In this document: positions 23,408 through 32,012 of the stretch, in pieces
Position numbering within the stretch: the stretch's first letter is position 1
Layout of the letters: every line of letters starts with the position of its first letter
The notes under the pieces: generated by a model
What the model was told of the DNA's origin: nothing
What the model saw: the letters and a program-made list of their open reading frames with translations, nothing else
The model's database searches: none
From: Planctomycetota bacterium
Lineage (GTDB): Bacteria > Planctomycetota > Planctomycetia > Pirellulales > Lacipirellulaceae
NCBI GenBank assembly: GCA_013152515.1
Contig: JAADGD010000105.1
Span: forward strand, 1-32,104
DNA length: 32,104 bases
Direction of reading: 5' to 3'
Made by a program: the position numbers and the translations under genes

Positions 23408-24951
23408 TGCAGGCGGAACCCCAGCTTCTCAAACCGTTGCTGCTGTTCCGCCCGCAAGAGATATTTGAAGAGCCTCTCGGAGAGTTTTGGGAAAGAAGTC
23501 TCTTGGGCGATGGCGTAGGTTTGCACAGCAATGGATTTGGGGTGGTCGATTGGAATGACAGGCATTTCGTCTTTCACTTTGGTGCAGTTCACTCGGTAGA
23601 CGATTGCCGCGTCGAGACCGCCTGCCTTCATCGCATTGACCAGCAGATCGGCGGTCGGTGTTTGCACGACACAATTCTTCATAACCTGCTCATAAACGCC
23701 CTCTGCCTTGAGCAATGTCCGAGAAAGTCCACCCAGTGCGCTTTCCTCCGGATTGGCCAGCCCCACGCGCAACCCCGATTGGGTGAGATCCGCAAGAGTC
23801 TGAATCTTGTAGGGATTCTTCGGTTGGACCAAGATGACCATGTCGGTACTGGTGGCTCGGATCGGGGTTTGGAACAGTGGGCTGACGAGATCGTGGTACG
23901 AAGCATCGCAACTGATGTACATGTCTGGGAATAAATCGCTGCGCGTGCCCTCGCGAATACTTTTCATCTGGCTGACCAACAGCCCACAGCCTTGGTAGAG
24001 GCGATTGATCTCGACACCTTCGCGTGCGGCAAAGGCGTCGATTTGGTCGTCGATTGCCAGCCGATTGACTCCGCCGCTGTAGATCGTGAGCTTCGGTCGC
24101 TCCGCCCAAAGGTCGCCTGAAGTAATACGGAATCCATGTTCTTTGAATCGTGGCAGCCCACGGTCCCGTGAAGTCAGGTAGCGGGCGAATCGCAGTGCGT
24201 CGGTGGGATGGTCGCTCGTCGCGATAATCCCTACGGTAATGTTTGCCTCGCCGCTATCAAGTTCTGGCACTCGGACCGCTTCGAGCGCCGCGTATTGCGA
24301 GGCGGTCGCGTCCCACACGATCGACGCATCGGCGCTACTGCCGACCAGAACTGCGGTAGCCGCCTCGGTAACGGTTGGCATAAACGCACCCCGTTTGCGA
24401 ACTTGTGCCTCTAGTTGCGACCAGAGTCCGGCATCGTCGACCAGTTTGCGTGTTGTTTTGCCAATGGCCGCGCGTTCTGGGTCTCCCAGCACAACGGTCA
24501 CGTCGTCGCGAAGCAGGTCCTTCAACGTCACAATGCTTTTGGGATTTCCTTTCTTCACGAGGATGACTGGTCGAATGTGGGCAAGCTCGATCTGCTCGAC
24601 GGTCAATCCTTTTTCAGACGCTAAGTCAAGGTAGCTTTGGTCAGCAGCCAGATACAGGTCGCCGATCTTGCTCACCTCCAGTTGGTTGAGCAGTGTGTTT
24701 GAACCACCGAATTGAAGTTCGACACGGACGCCATATTCTTTTTCGTACGACTTAGCGATCTCTTCGACCGGCTTGCGCATTCCAACGGCACAGTACATCA
24801 ACAACGAATGCGTTTGTGATGAATCAATGGATCGCCACAGGAGAATGCTGCTTAGCGCAGCGACAAGCACCACCGACAAGACGGCTACGAAAAGCATGCG
24901 TCCCGGTCCGCCCTGGCCGATGCCAAGTTCCTTGTCTGAAGTATCTGTCAT
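23404..24951 (-). CDS. Membrane-anchored oxyanion-binding protein with two tandem ModA-like domains
   Basis: A protein of 515 residues, twice the length of ordinary ModA/WtpA. After a short cytoplasmic tail, one helix (about 19-39) anchors it. Domain 1 (about 48-285) begins LLMYCAVGMRKPVEEIAKSY and contains FGGSNTLLNQL and GDLYLAADQSY. Domain 2 (about 286-515) begins LTIYSGGVNRLAIDDQIDAF and contains YQGCGLLVSQM and DMYISCDASYHDL. Both share RPVILVKKGNP/DMVILVQPKNP, VVLGDPERAAIG/VGLANPEESALGG, an A(A/M)..(S/G).DA.I motif and the ends FKEHGFRIT/FEKLGFRLQ, which is direct evidence of internal duplication. The ATG at 24951 overlaps the stop of the ATPase gene (ATGA); an upstream extension to 25194 in the same frame is an antisense-like shadow over that gene. 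It feeds the ModB/ModC-type pair encoded next. Confidence 0.92.
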   Translation of the reverse strand: MTDTSDKELGIGQGGPGRMLFVAVLSVVLVAALSSILLWRSIDSSQTHSLLMYCAVGMRKPVEEIAKSYEKEYGVRVELQFGGSNTLLNQLEVSKIGDLYLAADQSYLDLASEKGLTVEQIELAHIRPVILVKKGNPKSIVTLKDLLRDDVTVVLGDPERAAIGKTTRKLVDDAGLWSQLEAQVRKRGAFMPTVTEAATAVLVGSSADASIVWDATASQYAALEAVRVPELDSGEANITVGIIATSDHPTDALRFARYLTSRDRGLPRFKEHGFRITSGDLWAERPKLTIYSGGVNRLAIDDQIDAFAAREGVEINRLYQGCGLLVSQMKSIREGTRSDLFPDMYISCDASYHDLVSPLFQTPIRATSTDMVILVQPKNPYKIQTLADLTQSGLRVGLANPEESALGGLSRTLLKAEGVYEQVMKNCVVQTPTADLLVNAMKAGGLDAAIVYRVNCTKVKDEMPVIPIDHPKSIAVQTYAIAQETSFPKLSERLFKYLLRAEQQQRFEKLGFRLQ

Positions 24952-25628
24952 TCGGTGGCCACCTGTTCTGATGTGGTTATCTGGCTGTCGCGCATGTGCA
25001 ACACGCGATCGGCCCTTGCAGCAGCTTGTTCGTCGTGTGTCACCAAGATCGCGGCGCTGCCGGCATCGACCGCCGCTCGAATCGCATCGAGAACGATCGC
25101 TGAGTTTTCGCGATCGAGATTGCCGGTTGGTTCGTCGGCAAGAATAACCTTGGGGTTCGCCAAGAGCGCGCGTGCGGTGGCCACTCGCTGGCATTCACCG
25201 GCACTAAGCCGCGAGGGTTGATGCTGGCTACGATGTTCCAGGCCAAATTTAGCGATCAATTGTTCCGCCCGCACTTCGGCATCGGGCAGCGAGACAGCAA
25301 GCGTCGGCGTTAAGATATTTTGACGGACAGAGAGATAGGGCAAAAGATGAAAGCGTTGGAAGATGATGCCAATGTGCTTGGCCCGAAATGCCGCGCGTTG
25401 CTCACTTGGCTGCTCGTACAGATCCTGACCCTCGATCTTCACCTGACCTTCAGTCGGACGAAGCAGCCCGCCAGCGACGAGCAGTAACGAGGATTTGCCA
25501 GCGCCGCTCGATCCTTGAATCGCCACGAATTCACCAGCAGCAACGGTCAACGACACGTCATGCACAGCCCTGACGACATGCTCGCCGCGCTGGTAGTTTA
25601 GCGTGATTTTTGTGAGATCGAGATTCAT
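24948..25628 (-). CDS. ABC transporter ATP-binding protein, LolD/MacB type
   Basis: A 226-residue ATPase with Walker A GSSGAGKSSLL (about 38-48), Q-loop region IGIIFQRFHLLPYLSV, signature LSAGECQRVATARALL, Walker B KVILADEPTGNLD and switch VTHDEQAA. The ADEPTGNLD sequence and length are typical of the LolD/FtsE/MacB group, which works with FtsX-fold permeases, not with ModB-fold importers. Its permease is encoded 4 bases upstream. The signature has LSAGE in place of LSGGE, a common variant. It ends in an ATGA overlap with the tandem ModA-like gene, tying the two transporter types into one transcript. Confidence 0.92.
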   Translation of the reverse strand: MNLDLTKITLNYQRGEHVVRAVHDVSLTVAAGEFVAIQGSSGAGKSSLLLVAGGLLRPTEGQVKIEGQDLYEQPSEQRAAFRAKHIGIIFQRFHLLPYLSVRQNILTPTLAVSLPDAEVRAEQLIAKFGLEHRSQHQPSRLSAGECQRVATARALLANPKVILADEPTGNLDRENSAIVLDAIRAAVDAGSAAILVTHDEQAAARADRVLHMRDSQITTSEQVATE

Positions 25629-25632
25629 TTAT

Positions 25633-26868
25633 TTATTCTTGACTCAATACGACCGCAGGGTCTTGCGTGGCAGCAGTTACAGCAGGAATCCAACTCGCTA
25701 ATGCGGTCAAAAATATCGTAGCGACCATCACCACGGCTACCAGTTCGGGCACAAACAAATCGCCCGCCGAGAGTTGAATCTGCGACTCGGCGGCGAGATT
25801 CGCCGTCGCTCGCAGTCCCATCGCAAAACCGGCGAGACACCCGAGGATGGCCCCAGTGAATCCCAAAAGTAGTCCCTTCCCCACGAACAAAAGAATGATC
25901 TGTCGTGTTGAGGCACCAATGGCTCGCAAGATACCAATTTCGTAGCGACGTTGTCGAGCGTTGATGAACATCAAGAGACCGATGATTGCGCTCACAGCAA
26001 CCGCCAGCAGTACTGTTTGCTTAGTCGCGTGCTGCTGCATCTGGTCAAGCGAAGCAGCACCCTGGGCTTTGACTTTTTCGCGGGCCTCGGCGCGGGCAAG
26101 CGCGATGGACGAGCGTTCGATCACCTGCACGTCGCCCCCTAGCACGCCGGCAATTTCCGCGCGGACTTCGCCCAACCGATCGATCGACGCGCAGTTGCAT
26201 TCCAGCGCTTGAATCATATTGATGCGTCCTGGCAATTGGAGCATTTCTTGTGCCTTGGCCAAATCGATCCACACCGTGATATCGTCGCTGCTACCGCGAG
26301 AGGGGTAGACCTTTTCGAGAATAAGCTTTTCACCTCGGAACACGACTTCCTGTCCTGCTTTCAAGTTTAGCTGCTCGGCAAGGACTGCTCCAACGATGAT
26401 CTTTCCTTCCGGAACGGCAGGCTCGAGCGGTTTTTTGGGGTTCTTGCGATGCGTCCAAGGCACGACCGCAGAGACACCCATGAGAATCACGTCCCGGTCG
26501 TGCTCGCGCCAGCGGACTTTGCGGATTAGCGAGGGGCGCAAGTGGTTGATCGTCACAATCTCGCGACTGTCAGCAAGTCGCTTGACGAGGTCAAACGGCA
26601 TCGTCGCTTCGCCAAAGTCGTTGGCGTAGAGATCGGACAGATTCACTTCTTTCGGTAAAATGTCGATATTGAAACCCATGTTTTTGGTGATCTTGCGAAT
26701 CTCGTCATTGAGTTGGGCAACATGGGCTTCGGCTTTGAGTTGATGGCTGCGAACGACCAAGACCGTGCTGACGGAAACCGCAACAGCGACCACCAACACA
26801 GCCAACGCTTGCGCGAAACTCAGCTTGCGATAGAGGATCTCTAGCCAGATTAGTTGCGGTACATTCAT
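25633..26868 (-). CDS. FtsX/MacB-type ABC permease with extracytoplasmic CxC motif
   Basis: A 411-residue membrane protein with the FtsX-like layout: one N-terminal helix (about 20-40), a large outer domain (about 45-285), then three helices near 293-310, 333-360 and 375-400. The sequence RRYEIGILRAIGASTRQIILLFV is the conserved cytoplasmic segment that contacts a LolD-type ATPase. The outer domain contains ALECNCAS with Cys224 and Cys226. Such proteins move lipids or drugs, or act mechanically on cell-wall enzymes. The function here is unknown; the operon context suggests a role beside metal oxyanion uptake or export. The gene ends 4 bases before the ATPase gene, and the upstream gene is 56 bases away. 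Confidence 0.9.
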   Translation of the reverse strand: MNVPQLIWLEILYRKLSFAQALAVLVVAVAVSVSTVLVVRSHQLKAEAHVAQLNDEIRKITKNMGFNIDILPKEVNLSDLYANDFGEATMPFDLVKRLADSREIVTINHLRPSLIRKVRWREHDRDVILMGVSAVVPWTHRKNPKKPLEPAVPEGKIIVGAVLAEQLNLKAGQEVVFRGEKLILEKVYPSRGSSDDITVWIDLAKAQEMLQLPGRINMIQALECNCASIDRLGEVRAEIAGVLGGDVQVIERSSIALARAEAREKVKAQGAASLDQMQQHATKQTVLLAVAVSAIIGLLMFINARQRRYEIGILRAIGASTRQIILLFVGKGLLLGFTGAILGCLAGFAMGLRATANLAAESQIQLSAGDLFVPELVAVVMVATIFLTALASWIPAVTAATQDPAVVLSQE

Positions 26869-26924
26869 CGCCTAGATAATGGTAGGAGTTTTTCGATAGT
26901 CAAAGGAGCGAGCTGTCGGTCCGT

Positions 26925-28190
26925 CTACAGCCGCAGTCGGACGGTTGCGATCGCCGCAAACACGACACCCAGGGCGATTAGCAGCGCAAGCCAAAGTGTC
27001 AGACGCTGGCCAAACGAACTCGACCCCGACGCTGTTTCGTCGGCTGTTGAAAAGGAGTCTGGTGTCTCGGCGGATTCCCGTGCGACATGAAGCGTCACTG
27101 GAGGCGTCTTGTCCTGTTGCGTGTCGATCGTTGGGTTCTTATCGCTTTCTTCCGTTTGGGGATTCGCTGGATCGCTGTTTGGTTCGCTGCTTGGTTCATC
27201 AAGCGAAACTTCCGAGTAAAGACCTATGCCCACAAGATCGGGTAAAGTGGGATCGACACCTGCGCTACCAACGACCTGTTCGTCCCAATTGAGCGCGAAG
27301 AGCAGATCGACGCCAGGATTTTGCCGTTTGACTTCACACGAACAATCGCCAATTAAAAAGCGGCAGCTCTCTTCGATATTGCGGCGTTTGATTCCCTTGC
27401 CAGCGAGCGCCAGGAAAGCACGTCCTCGCCCATAGACGGGGATCGCAACCGGCTGCCCTAGCTCTTCCAGATTTTCTTCGGATCGAAGCAACATAGCTGC
27501 GAAGATTTTTTCCTTCGGATCCGTACGATCAAGTACAAGCAGTTTTAAGCCGAGCCGCAGTTCGACCTTCGTCTCTTTGCCGAACTGGCTCTCGGCCTCA
27601 ATGATCTCCATGTCACGCAGCTTCAGTTCATTTTCTAAGAGGTCGAGTTGCGTTCGCAGTGTCTCTTCTGCCAACTTGTCTGCCACGGCATCTCCTGCGC
27701 CGACCAGCACCCAAACGGCAGACTCCCCTGCGAGAATCCAATCCGTGATCTGACTTCTCGCAGGCGAACGGACTAAGGCGTCGACGTTCTCGGCCGTCAG
27801 TCGGCCGCGCCACGCTAAGGGGCCGCTTAGACTCCCTTGCGGATATAGCAGAGCGATTTCGGGCGATTCGAGAGACTCTCGATAATCTGGCCCCAGCAGC
27901 TCTGTTAAATCGGGTGATTCCTCGTCCTGCTCAACATCCACACGGCGGACGATCATATTCGCAGAAGTGTTTGGATCGGTAGGCATCGCTTCCAGCTTGG
28001 CTACCAGCTTTTCGTCCTCTTCCGAAAGTGTTCCTCGATGCAGAATCACCGCCCGATAAGGATCGGGATGCCAGTGTTCAAGTGCATATCGAAACACGGG
28101 CACACTGCATGCGTAAGCCCCCGTCGTGAAAACCAATAGGAAACAGACGGGTAGCATGTGGCTGAGGAAACGAGTCTTCAAAAAAAACAT
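26925..28190 (-). CDS. Membrane-anchored extracytoplasmic protein of unknown function with CSC motif
   Basis: A 421-residue protein, first gene of the operon. Residues 1-27 are a signal peptide (MLPVCFLLVFTTGAYA, cut before Cys28; the site is not a clean lipobox). The mature part starts CSVPVFRYALEHWHPDPYRA. A Cys cluster, Cys276, Cys283 and Cys285 (SCRFLIGDCSCEVKRQNPG), lies in the middle. Residues 325-395 are an acidic Pro/Ser/Asn-rich linker, and 399-417 are a single C-terminal membrane helix ending in basic residues. I recognise no named family. Its place before a FtsX-type permease and LolD-type ATPase suggests it is their outer partner (inference). The CxC motif parallels that in the permease. 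No good Shine-Dalgarno is visible. Confidence 0.8.
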   Translation of the reverse strand: MFFLKTRFLSHMLPVCFLLVFTTGAYACSVPVFRYALEHWHPDPYRAVILHRGTLSEEDEKLVAKLEAMPTDPNTSANMIVRRVDVEQDEESPDLTELLGPDYRESLESPEIALLYPQGSLSGPLAWRGRLTAENVDALVRSPARSQITDWILAGESAVWVLVGAGDAVADKLAEETLRTQLDLLENELKLRDMEIIEAESQFGKETKVELRLGLKLLVLDRTDPKEKIFAAMLLRSEENLEELGQPVAIPVYGRGRAFLALAGKGIKRRNIEESCRFLIGDCSCEVKRQNPGVDLLFALNWDEQVVGSAGVDPTLPDLVGIGLYSEVSLDEPSSEPNSDPANPQTEESDKNPTIDTQQDKTPPVTLHVARESAETPDSFSTADETASGSSSFGQRLTLWLALLIALGVVFAAIATVRLRL

Positions 28191-28311
28191 CGCAGGAACC
28201 CTTGAATTGGTACTTGGGCGATCCCTCCATGTGACCTCTAGTCATCATGGCTCGCCCCTAATATCATACTCAAACAAGCGTGTAACATGCCAGCGTTCTC
28301 GAAGGATTCGT

Positions 28312-28462
28312 AGGAGGACTGCAAAGTCGCTCTGAATGAATAAAGAAAACCGCCAAGGACGCCAAGAGCGCCAAGAAAAACCCCTAGGAAATGTCCATTG
28401 CCAGCATTTCCTTGGCGTTCTTGGCGGTTAATTTAGTTTCCTTTTGACTTTGCAGTCCTCCT
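28312..28462. repeat. Triple nested palindrome
   Basis: Three arm pairs lie inside one another: outer 28312-28328 (AGGAGGACTGCAAAGTC) with 28446-28462, perfect over 17 bases; middle, CGCCAAGGACGCCAAG-type units at 28348-28375 with 28410-28429; inner 28386-28393 (AGGAAATG) with 28405-28412, perfect over 8 bases. It lies in the divergent gap 28191-28642 between the operon and the second propeller gene; no gene or clear promoter is seen there. Confidence 0.92.
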
Positions 28463-28642
28463 GATGAGGAGCCCATCGCAATTTGCTTTGTCTTGGTAGG
28501 TGCTGTACCATACTATCTTAGCAACGATAGCGACACCGTTGGATAGATCTTCAAGTCTTCGAGGGTGCCGGCGCCAGACGCTCAATATCACGGTGCCGCA
28601 GTCGTACGTTTTCATTTGACTAATTCTTGAGAGCTTGCAAGC

Positions 28643-31600
28643 ATGAACATCCGCGAGTTTTTTCACAGTTTGGTTTATTGCCAACTATTTTTCGTTTCGG
28701 TCGTCGCTGCTGACGACTGGCCGACCTACCAGCACGACCATGCTCGTAGTGGTATCAGTTCAGAGACCCTTGGCACACCTCTCTACGAGAAGTGGACACA
28801 CCTCGCCGCCCATGCGCCAAGTCCCGCTTGGCCGGCACCGGCGGGACAGGACTACTGGCACAAGCTGATGAAGCTTGAGCCGCGTGTAACTTATGATCGG
28901 GCTTTTCATCCGGTTGTTGCAGGGAAGACGCTCTATTTCGGTTCCTCGGCGGACGATCGCGTTTATGCGCTCGACTCGCGTAGCGGCGAGGTTCGCTGGA
29001 CGTTCCAGACCGAGGGTCCTGTTCGGCTCGCACCGTCCATTGCGGACGACAAAGTCTATTTTGGTTCTGATGATGGCTGTGTGTATTCTTTAGCTGCCTC
29101 TGATGGCAAGCTCCTCTGGAAGCGGCGCATCGCTCCGCACGACCACCGGATTCCAGGAAACGGACGTATGATCTCTTTGTTCCCGGTCAGAACAGGTGTG
29201 CTCGTCGACGATGGCGTAGTCTATTGTTGTGCGGGGATGCTGCCGGCCCAGGGAGTTTACCGGTGCGCGATCGACGCCGAAACGGGGGAGTTTCTGTGGC
29301 ATGAGCAGACGGGCAATCTTTCGCCTCAAGGATACTTGCTCGCCTCTGAGAGCAAGCTTTATGTGCCCACGGGACGGACGAGTCCGTCGATTTTCGCTCG
29401 TTCTGACGGTAGATTCCTTGGGAGCGTGGGCGGAGAAGGAGGCTCCTATGCCTTACTCCTCGGCGATGCTCTGGTGAGCGGCGACAACCGGACAGGGGAC
29501 ATGCTCAGAGTGTCTGACGTGAGCAAGGAAGGCGAAAACGCGAAAGATCCTATGTTGGCATTCCAAGGCCTGCGACTGCTGGTTTCCCAAGACCGGGCCA
29601 TCATGCAAAGCAAAGACAGCATCACGGCACTACAGTGGTCCCGCTATACGAAGCTTGCCTCGAGGCTGAACACAGCTCGCGAGCGTCGCTACGAGTTGAC
29701 CAAAGAATTGAGAAAGCTAGGGAAATCTGCGACAGGCAAGCAGCGTGCCAAACTAGGAGGCAAAATCAAATCGCTCGACCGTTTGGTTAAAAAGCTAACC
29801 GAAGGAATGCAGGCCTGTATTCATTGGCGTGAGAAAAGCAGGTTGCCCTATTCGCTGGTACTCTCCGGCGAGGTCCTGTTTGCTGGTGGCGATGGCCAAG
29901 TCGTAGCGATAGGCGCAGCCGATGGAGTTGAGCTGTGGAAGGCCGACGTCGACGGAAAGGCGCACGGCATGTGCATTGCCGACGGTTCTCTTTACGTCAG
30001 TACCGATCGGGGGACGATCCATTGCTTCAGCCCCACCGAAGTCGAACGGCCACACATCGTCAAGTCGACCCCACAGCCGTACCCAGAGGATGACACAACG
30101 GCCATTTATGCCGAGGCAGCCGATCAAATAGTCAAGGCGATGTGGCCAGACGCATCCGTCGCTCGTCGTGGCTATTGCTTGGTACTAGATTGCGGTGAAG
30201 GCCGGCTCGCCTATGAACTTGCGAAAAGAACGGAACTACAAATCCTCGGCGTTGATACAGACATCAAAAACGTAGAGACCGCGCGACGTATGTTGACTAC
30301 TGCGGGAATCTATGGTGATCGAGTGACCATCCACCACCAGACGTCTTCCTCTCTTCCCTATGGAAGCTTCTTCGCAAATCTAGTGGTTTCGGATCGGGCG
30401 TTACTCACAGGTGAGCTTCCCGATTCGTCAGAAGAAGTCGTGCGTCTGCTGCGCCCCGGAGGCGGATTGGCCATGATCGGGCAGGGCCAAGCTGCTCGCA
30501 AGACATCCGTTAAAATTACCGCTGACAAGCTCAAAAAGTGGACCGCCTCGTCGAAAGCTGGCCAATCGAAAGCAGGACAGTGGTCGATCGAATCGCACAA
30601 GGTCGCCCTGCCCGAAAAATCCGAGGGCCTTTGGGCAATGCTCCGCCGTCAGCCCCTACCGGGCGGTGGCGAGTGGACTCAACTTTACGCCAACGCCGAA
30701 CATACGGCTTGTAGCAACGACAAAATTCAAGGGCCGACGACTTTGCAATGGTTCGGCGCGCCGGGCCCCCGTCGCATCATCGACCGCCATCATCGGCCGA
30801 TGTCGCCATTGGCCAAGGATGGACGGATTTTTGTGCCGGCAGACGATGCGGTGATCGCGGTTGACGCGTTCAACGGAACCCGGCTTTGGGAGACCGACGT
30901 CCCGAATTCTCGACGAGTGGGGGCGATGAAAAACAGTGGGCAAATGCTGATCGAAGGCGAAAACCTCTACATCGCTGCCGAGGACGAATGTTGGTCTATC
31001 GATGCGGTCACGGGGCAGCGCAGCGCTGTGATCCGCCTGCCGAAGACCAACGAAGGAGAGCCTCGCCATTGGGGATACCTGAACTGCACGGGAGATCAGT
31101 TGTTCGCAACCGGTGTAAAGCCGACCGCGTCGTTCGTAAAAACATGGACTGGCGGGGCAAGCTTCTTGGAAGGCGATTTTCGTCCTGTCGTGACGGGCAA
31201 TTCGGTTTTTTCCGTCGACCGGCACACGGGCAAAACGCTTTGGACCTACGAGAATGGTGCGATCATGCACAGCGCGATCGCCATCGGCCAAGGTCGCATC
31301 TATTTTGCCGAAAGCCGTCGCCCCGAAATCGTTTCCGACGAGGATGGCCGAGTGCGGATCGACGACTTTTGCAAAGGTCCAACGCTACTGGTAGCACTCG
31401 ACTTAAAGACCGGAAAAAAGGTTTGGGAACGCGCTGTCCAACTGCCTCACCAACACATCATGTTTCTGGTCGTTGCCGGCGATGCCGTACTAGTCACGGG
31501 ATCGTACAACGAAGGAGAGACCGTCTACTATGGCCTAGACACTTTCGACTGTTCGACGGGCAAGCCGCGTTGGCAAACTCGATTCGTCGCCACGAATATC

Positions 31601-32005
31601 CGGGGAACCGAGCCGACCGGACGCGAAGGAAGCCACGGCGAACAGTGGCAGCATCCCGTGGTCGTGGGAGACAAAGTCTATCTGCGACCCTACGGATTTG
31701 ACCTCGCCACGGGCGAAAAAATCGGTTACCACCTTTACCGAGGTGGGCACGGTTGCGGAGGGCTGACAGGGTCTTCCAACTACTTGTACGGACGTGGCAG
31801 CAACCCGCGCATGTATCCGCTTAACGTCCCTTCGACAGAAGGAACTCCGCTCACGCGCACGACCCGCCCTGGCTGCTACTTGAATATCATTCCAGCCAAC
31901 GGACTGCTGCTCATTCCCGAATCGAGCTCGGGATGCACCTGCTCGTATTCTTTGCAAACCTCGTTAGTCTTCGTACCCAAAAGTCTCTCAGGCGCCCCTT
32001 TTTAG
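28643..32005 (+). CDS. Secreted PQQ-type beta-propeller protein with inserted SAM-methyltransferase domain (paralog of 14213-18019)
   Basis: An 1120-residue product with a signal peptide (1-23, VVAADDWPTY junction). Residues about 24-465 are a first propeller (VYALDSRSGEVRWTFQTEG, VYSLAASDGKLLWKR), interrupted at about 335-395 by a basic helical segment (ARERRYELTKELRKLGK) likely to form a coiled coil. Residues about 485-625 are a class I methyltransferase-like domain with a recognisable SAM loop VLDCGEGRLAYEL (Asp516, Gly518, Gly520), acidic end of strand 2 in LGVDTD, and LLRPGGGLAMIG. Residues 670-1115 are a second propeller ending in Cys1038, Cys1078, Cys1098, Cys1100. Unlike its paralog there is no malectin-like tail. 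The start at 28643 has no clear Shine-Dalgarno. Fold assignments rest on motifs; substrate unknown. Confidence 0.87.
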   Translation: MNIREFFHSLVYCQLFFVSVVAADDWPTYQHDHARSGISSETLGTPLYEKWTHLAAHAPSPAWPAPAGQDYWHKLMKLEPRVTYDRAFHPVVAGKTLYFGSSADDRVYALDSRSGEVRWTFQTEGPVRLAPSIADDKVYFGSDDGCVYSLAASDGKLLWKRRIAPHDHRIPGNGRMISLFPVRTGVLVDDGVVYCCAGMLPAQGVYRCAIDAETGEFLWHEQTGNLSPQGYLLASESKLYVPTGRTSPSIFARSDGRFLGSVGGEGGSYALLLGDALVSGDNRTGDMLRVSDVSKEGENAKDPMLAFQGLRLLVSQDRAIMQSKDSITALQWSRYTKLASRLNTARERRYELTKELRKLGKSATGKQRAKLGGKIKSLDRLVKKLTEGMQACIHWREKSRLPYSLVLSGEVLFAGGDGQVVAIGAADGVELWKADVDGKAHGMCIADGSLYVSTDRGTIHCFSPTEVERPHIVKSTPQPYPEDDTTAIYAEAADQIVKAMWPDASVARRGYCLVLDCGEGRLAYELAKRTELQILGVDTDIKNVETARRMLTTAGIYGDRVTIHHQTSSSLPYGSFFANLVVSDRALLTGELPDSSEEVVRLLRPGGGLAMIGQGQAARKTSVKITADKLKKWTASSKAGQSKAGQWSIESHKVALPEKSEGLWAMLRRQPLPGGGEWTQLYANAEHTACSNDKIQGPTTLQWFGAPGPRRIIDRHHRPMSPLAKDGRIFVPADDAVIAVDAFNGTRLWETDVPNSRRVGAMKNSGQMLIEGENLYIAAEDECWSIDAVTGQRSAVIRLPKTNEGEPRHWGYLNCTGDQLFATGVKPTASFVKTWTGGASFLEGDFRPVVTGNSVFSVDRHTGKTLWTYENGAIMHSAIAIGQGRIYFAESRRPEIVSDEDGRVRIDDFCKGPTLLVALDLKTGKKVWERAVQLPHQHIMFLVVAGDAVLVTGSYNEGETVYYGLDTFDCSTGKPRWQTRFVATNIRGTEPTGREGSHGEQWQHPVVVGDKVYLRPYGFDLATGEKIGYHLYRGGHGCGGLTGSSNYLYGRGSNPRMYPLNVPSTEGTPLTRTTRPGCYLNIIPANGLLLIPESSSGCTCSYSLQTSLVFVPKSLSGAPF

Positions 32006-32012
32006 GCAGCCA

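Noticed and set aside
24952-25194. N-terminal extension of the tandem ModA-like frame over the LolD-type gene
   Set aside because: The extension is Arg/Ser/Cys-rich, overlaps a conserved ATPase gene in another frame, and the ATG at 24951 precedes a normal membrane anchor and gives an ATGA overlap.
28191-28642. A molybdenum-cofactor riboswitch before the operon
   Set aside because: The only structure seen is the triple palindrome with perfect arms, which does not resemble the branched Moco RNA; no supporting motif was found.
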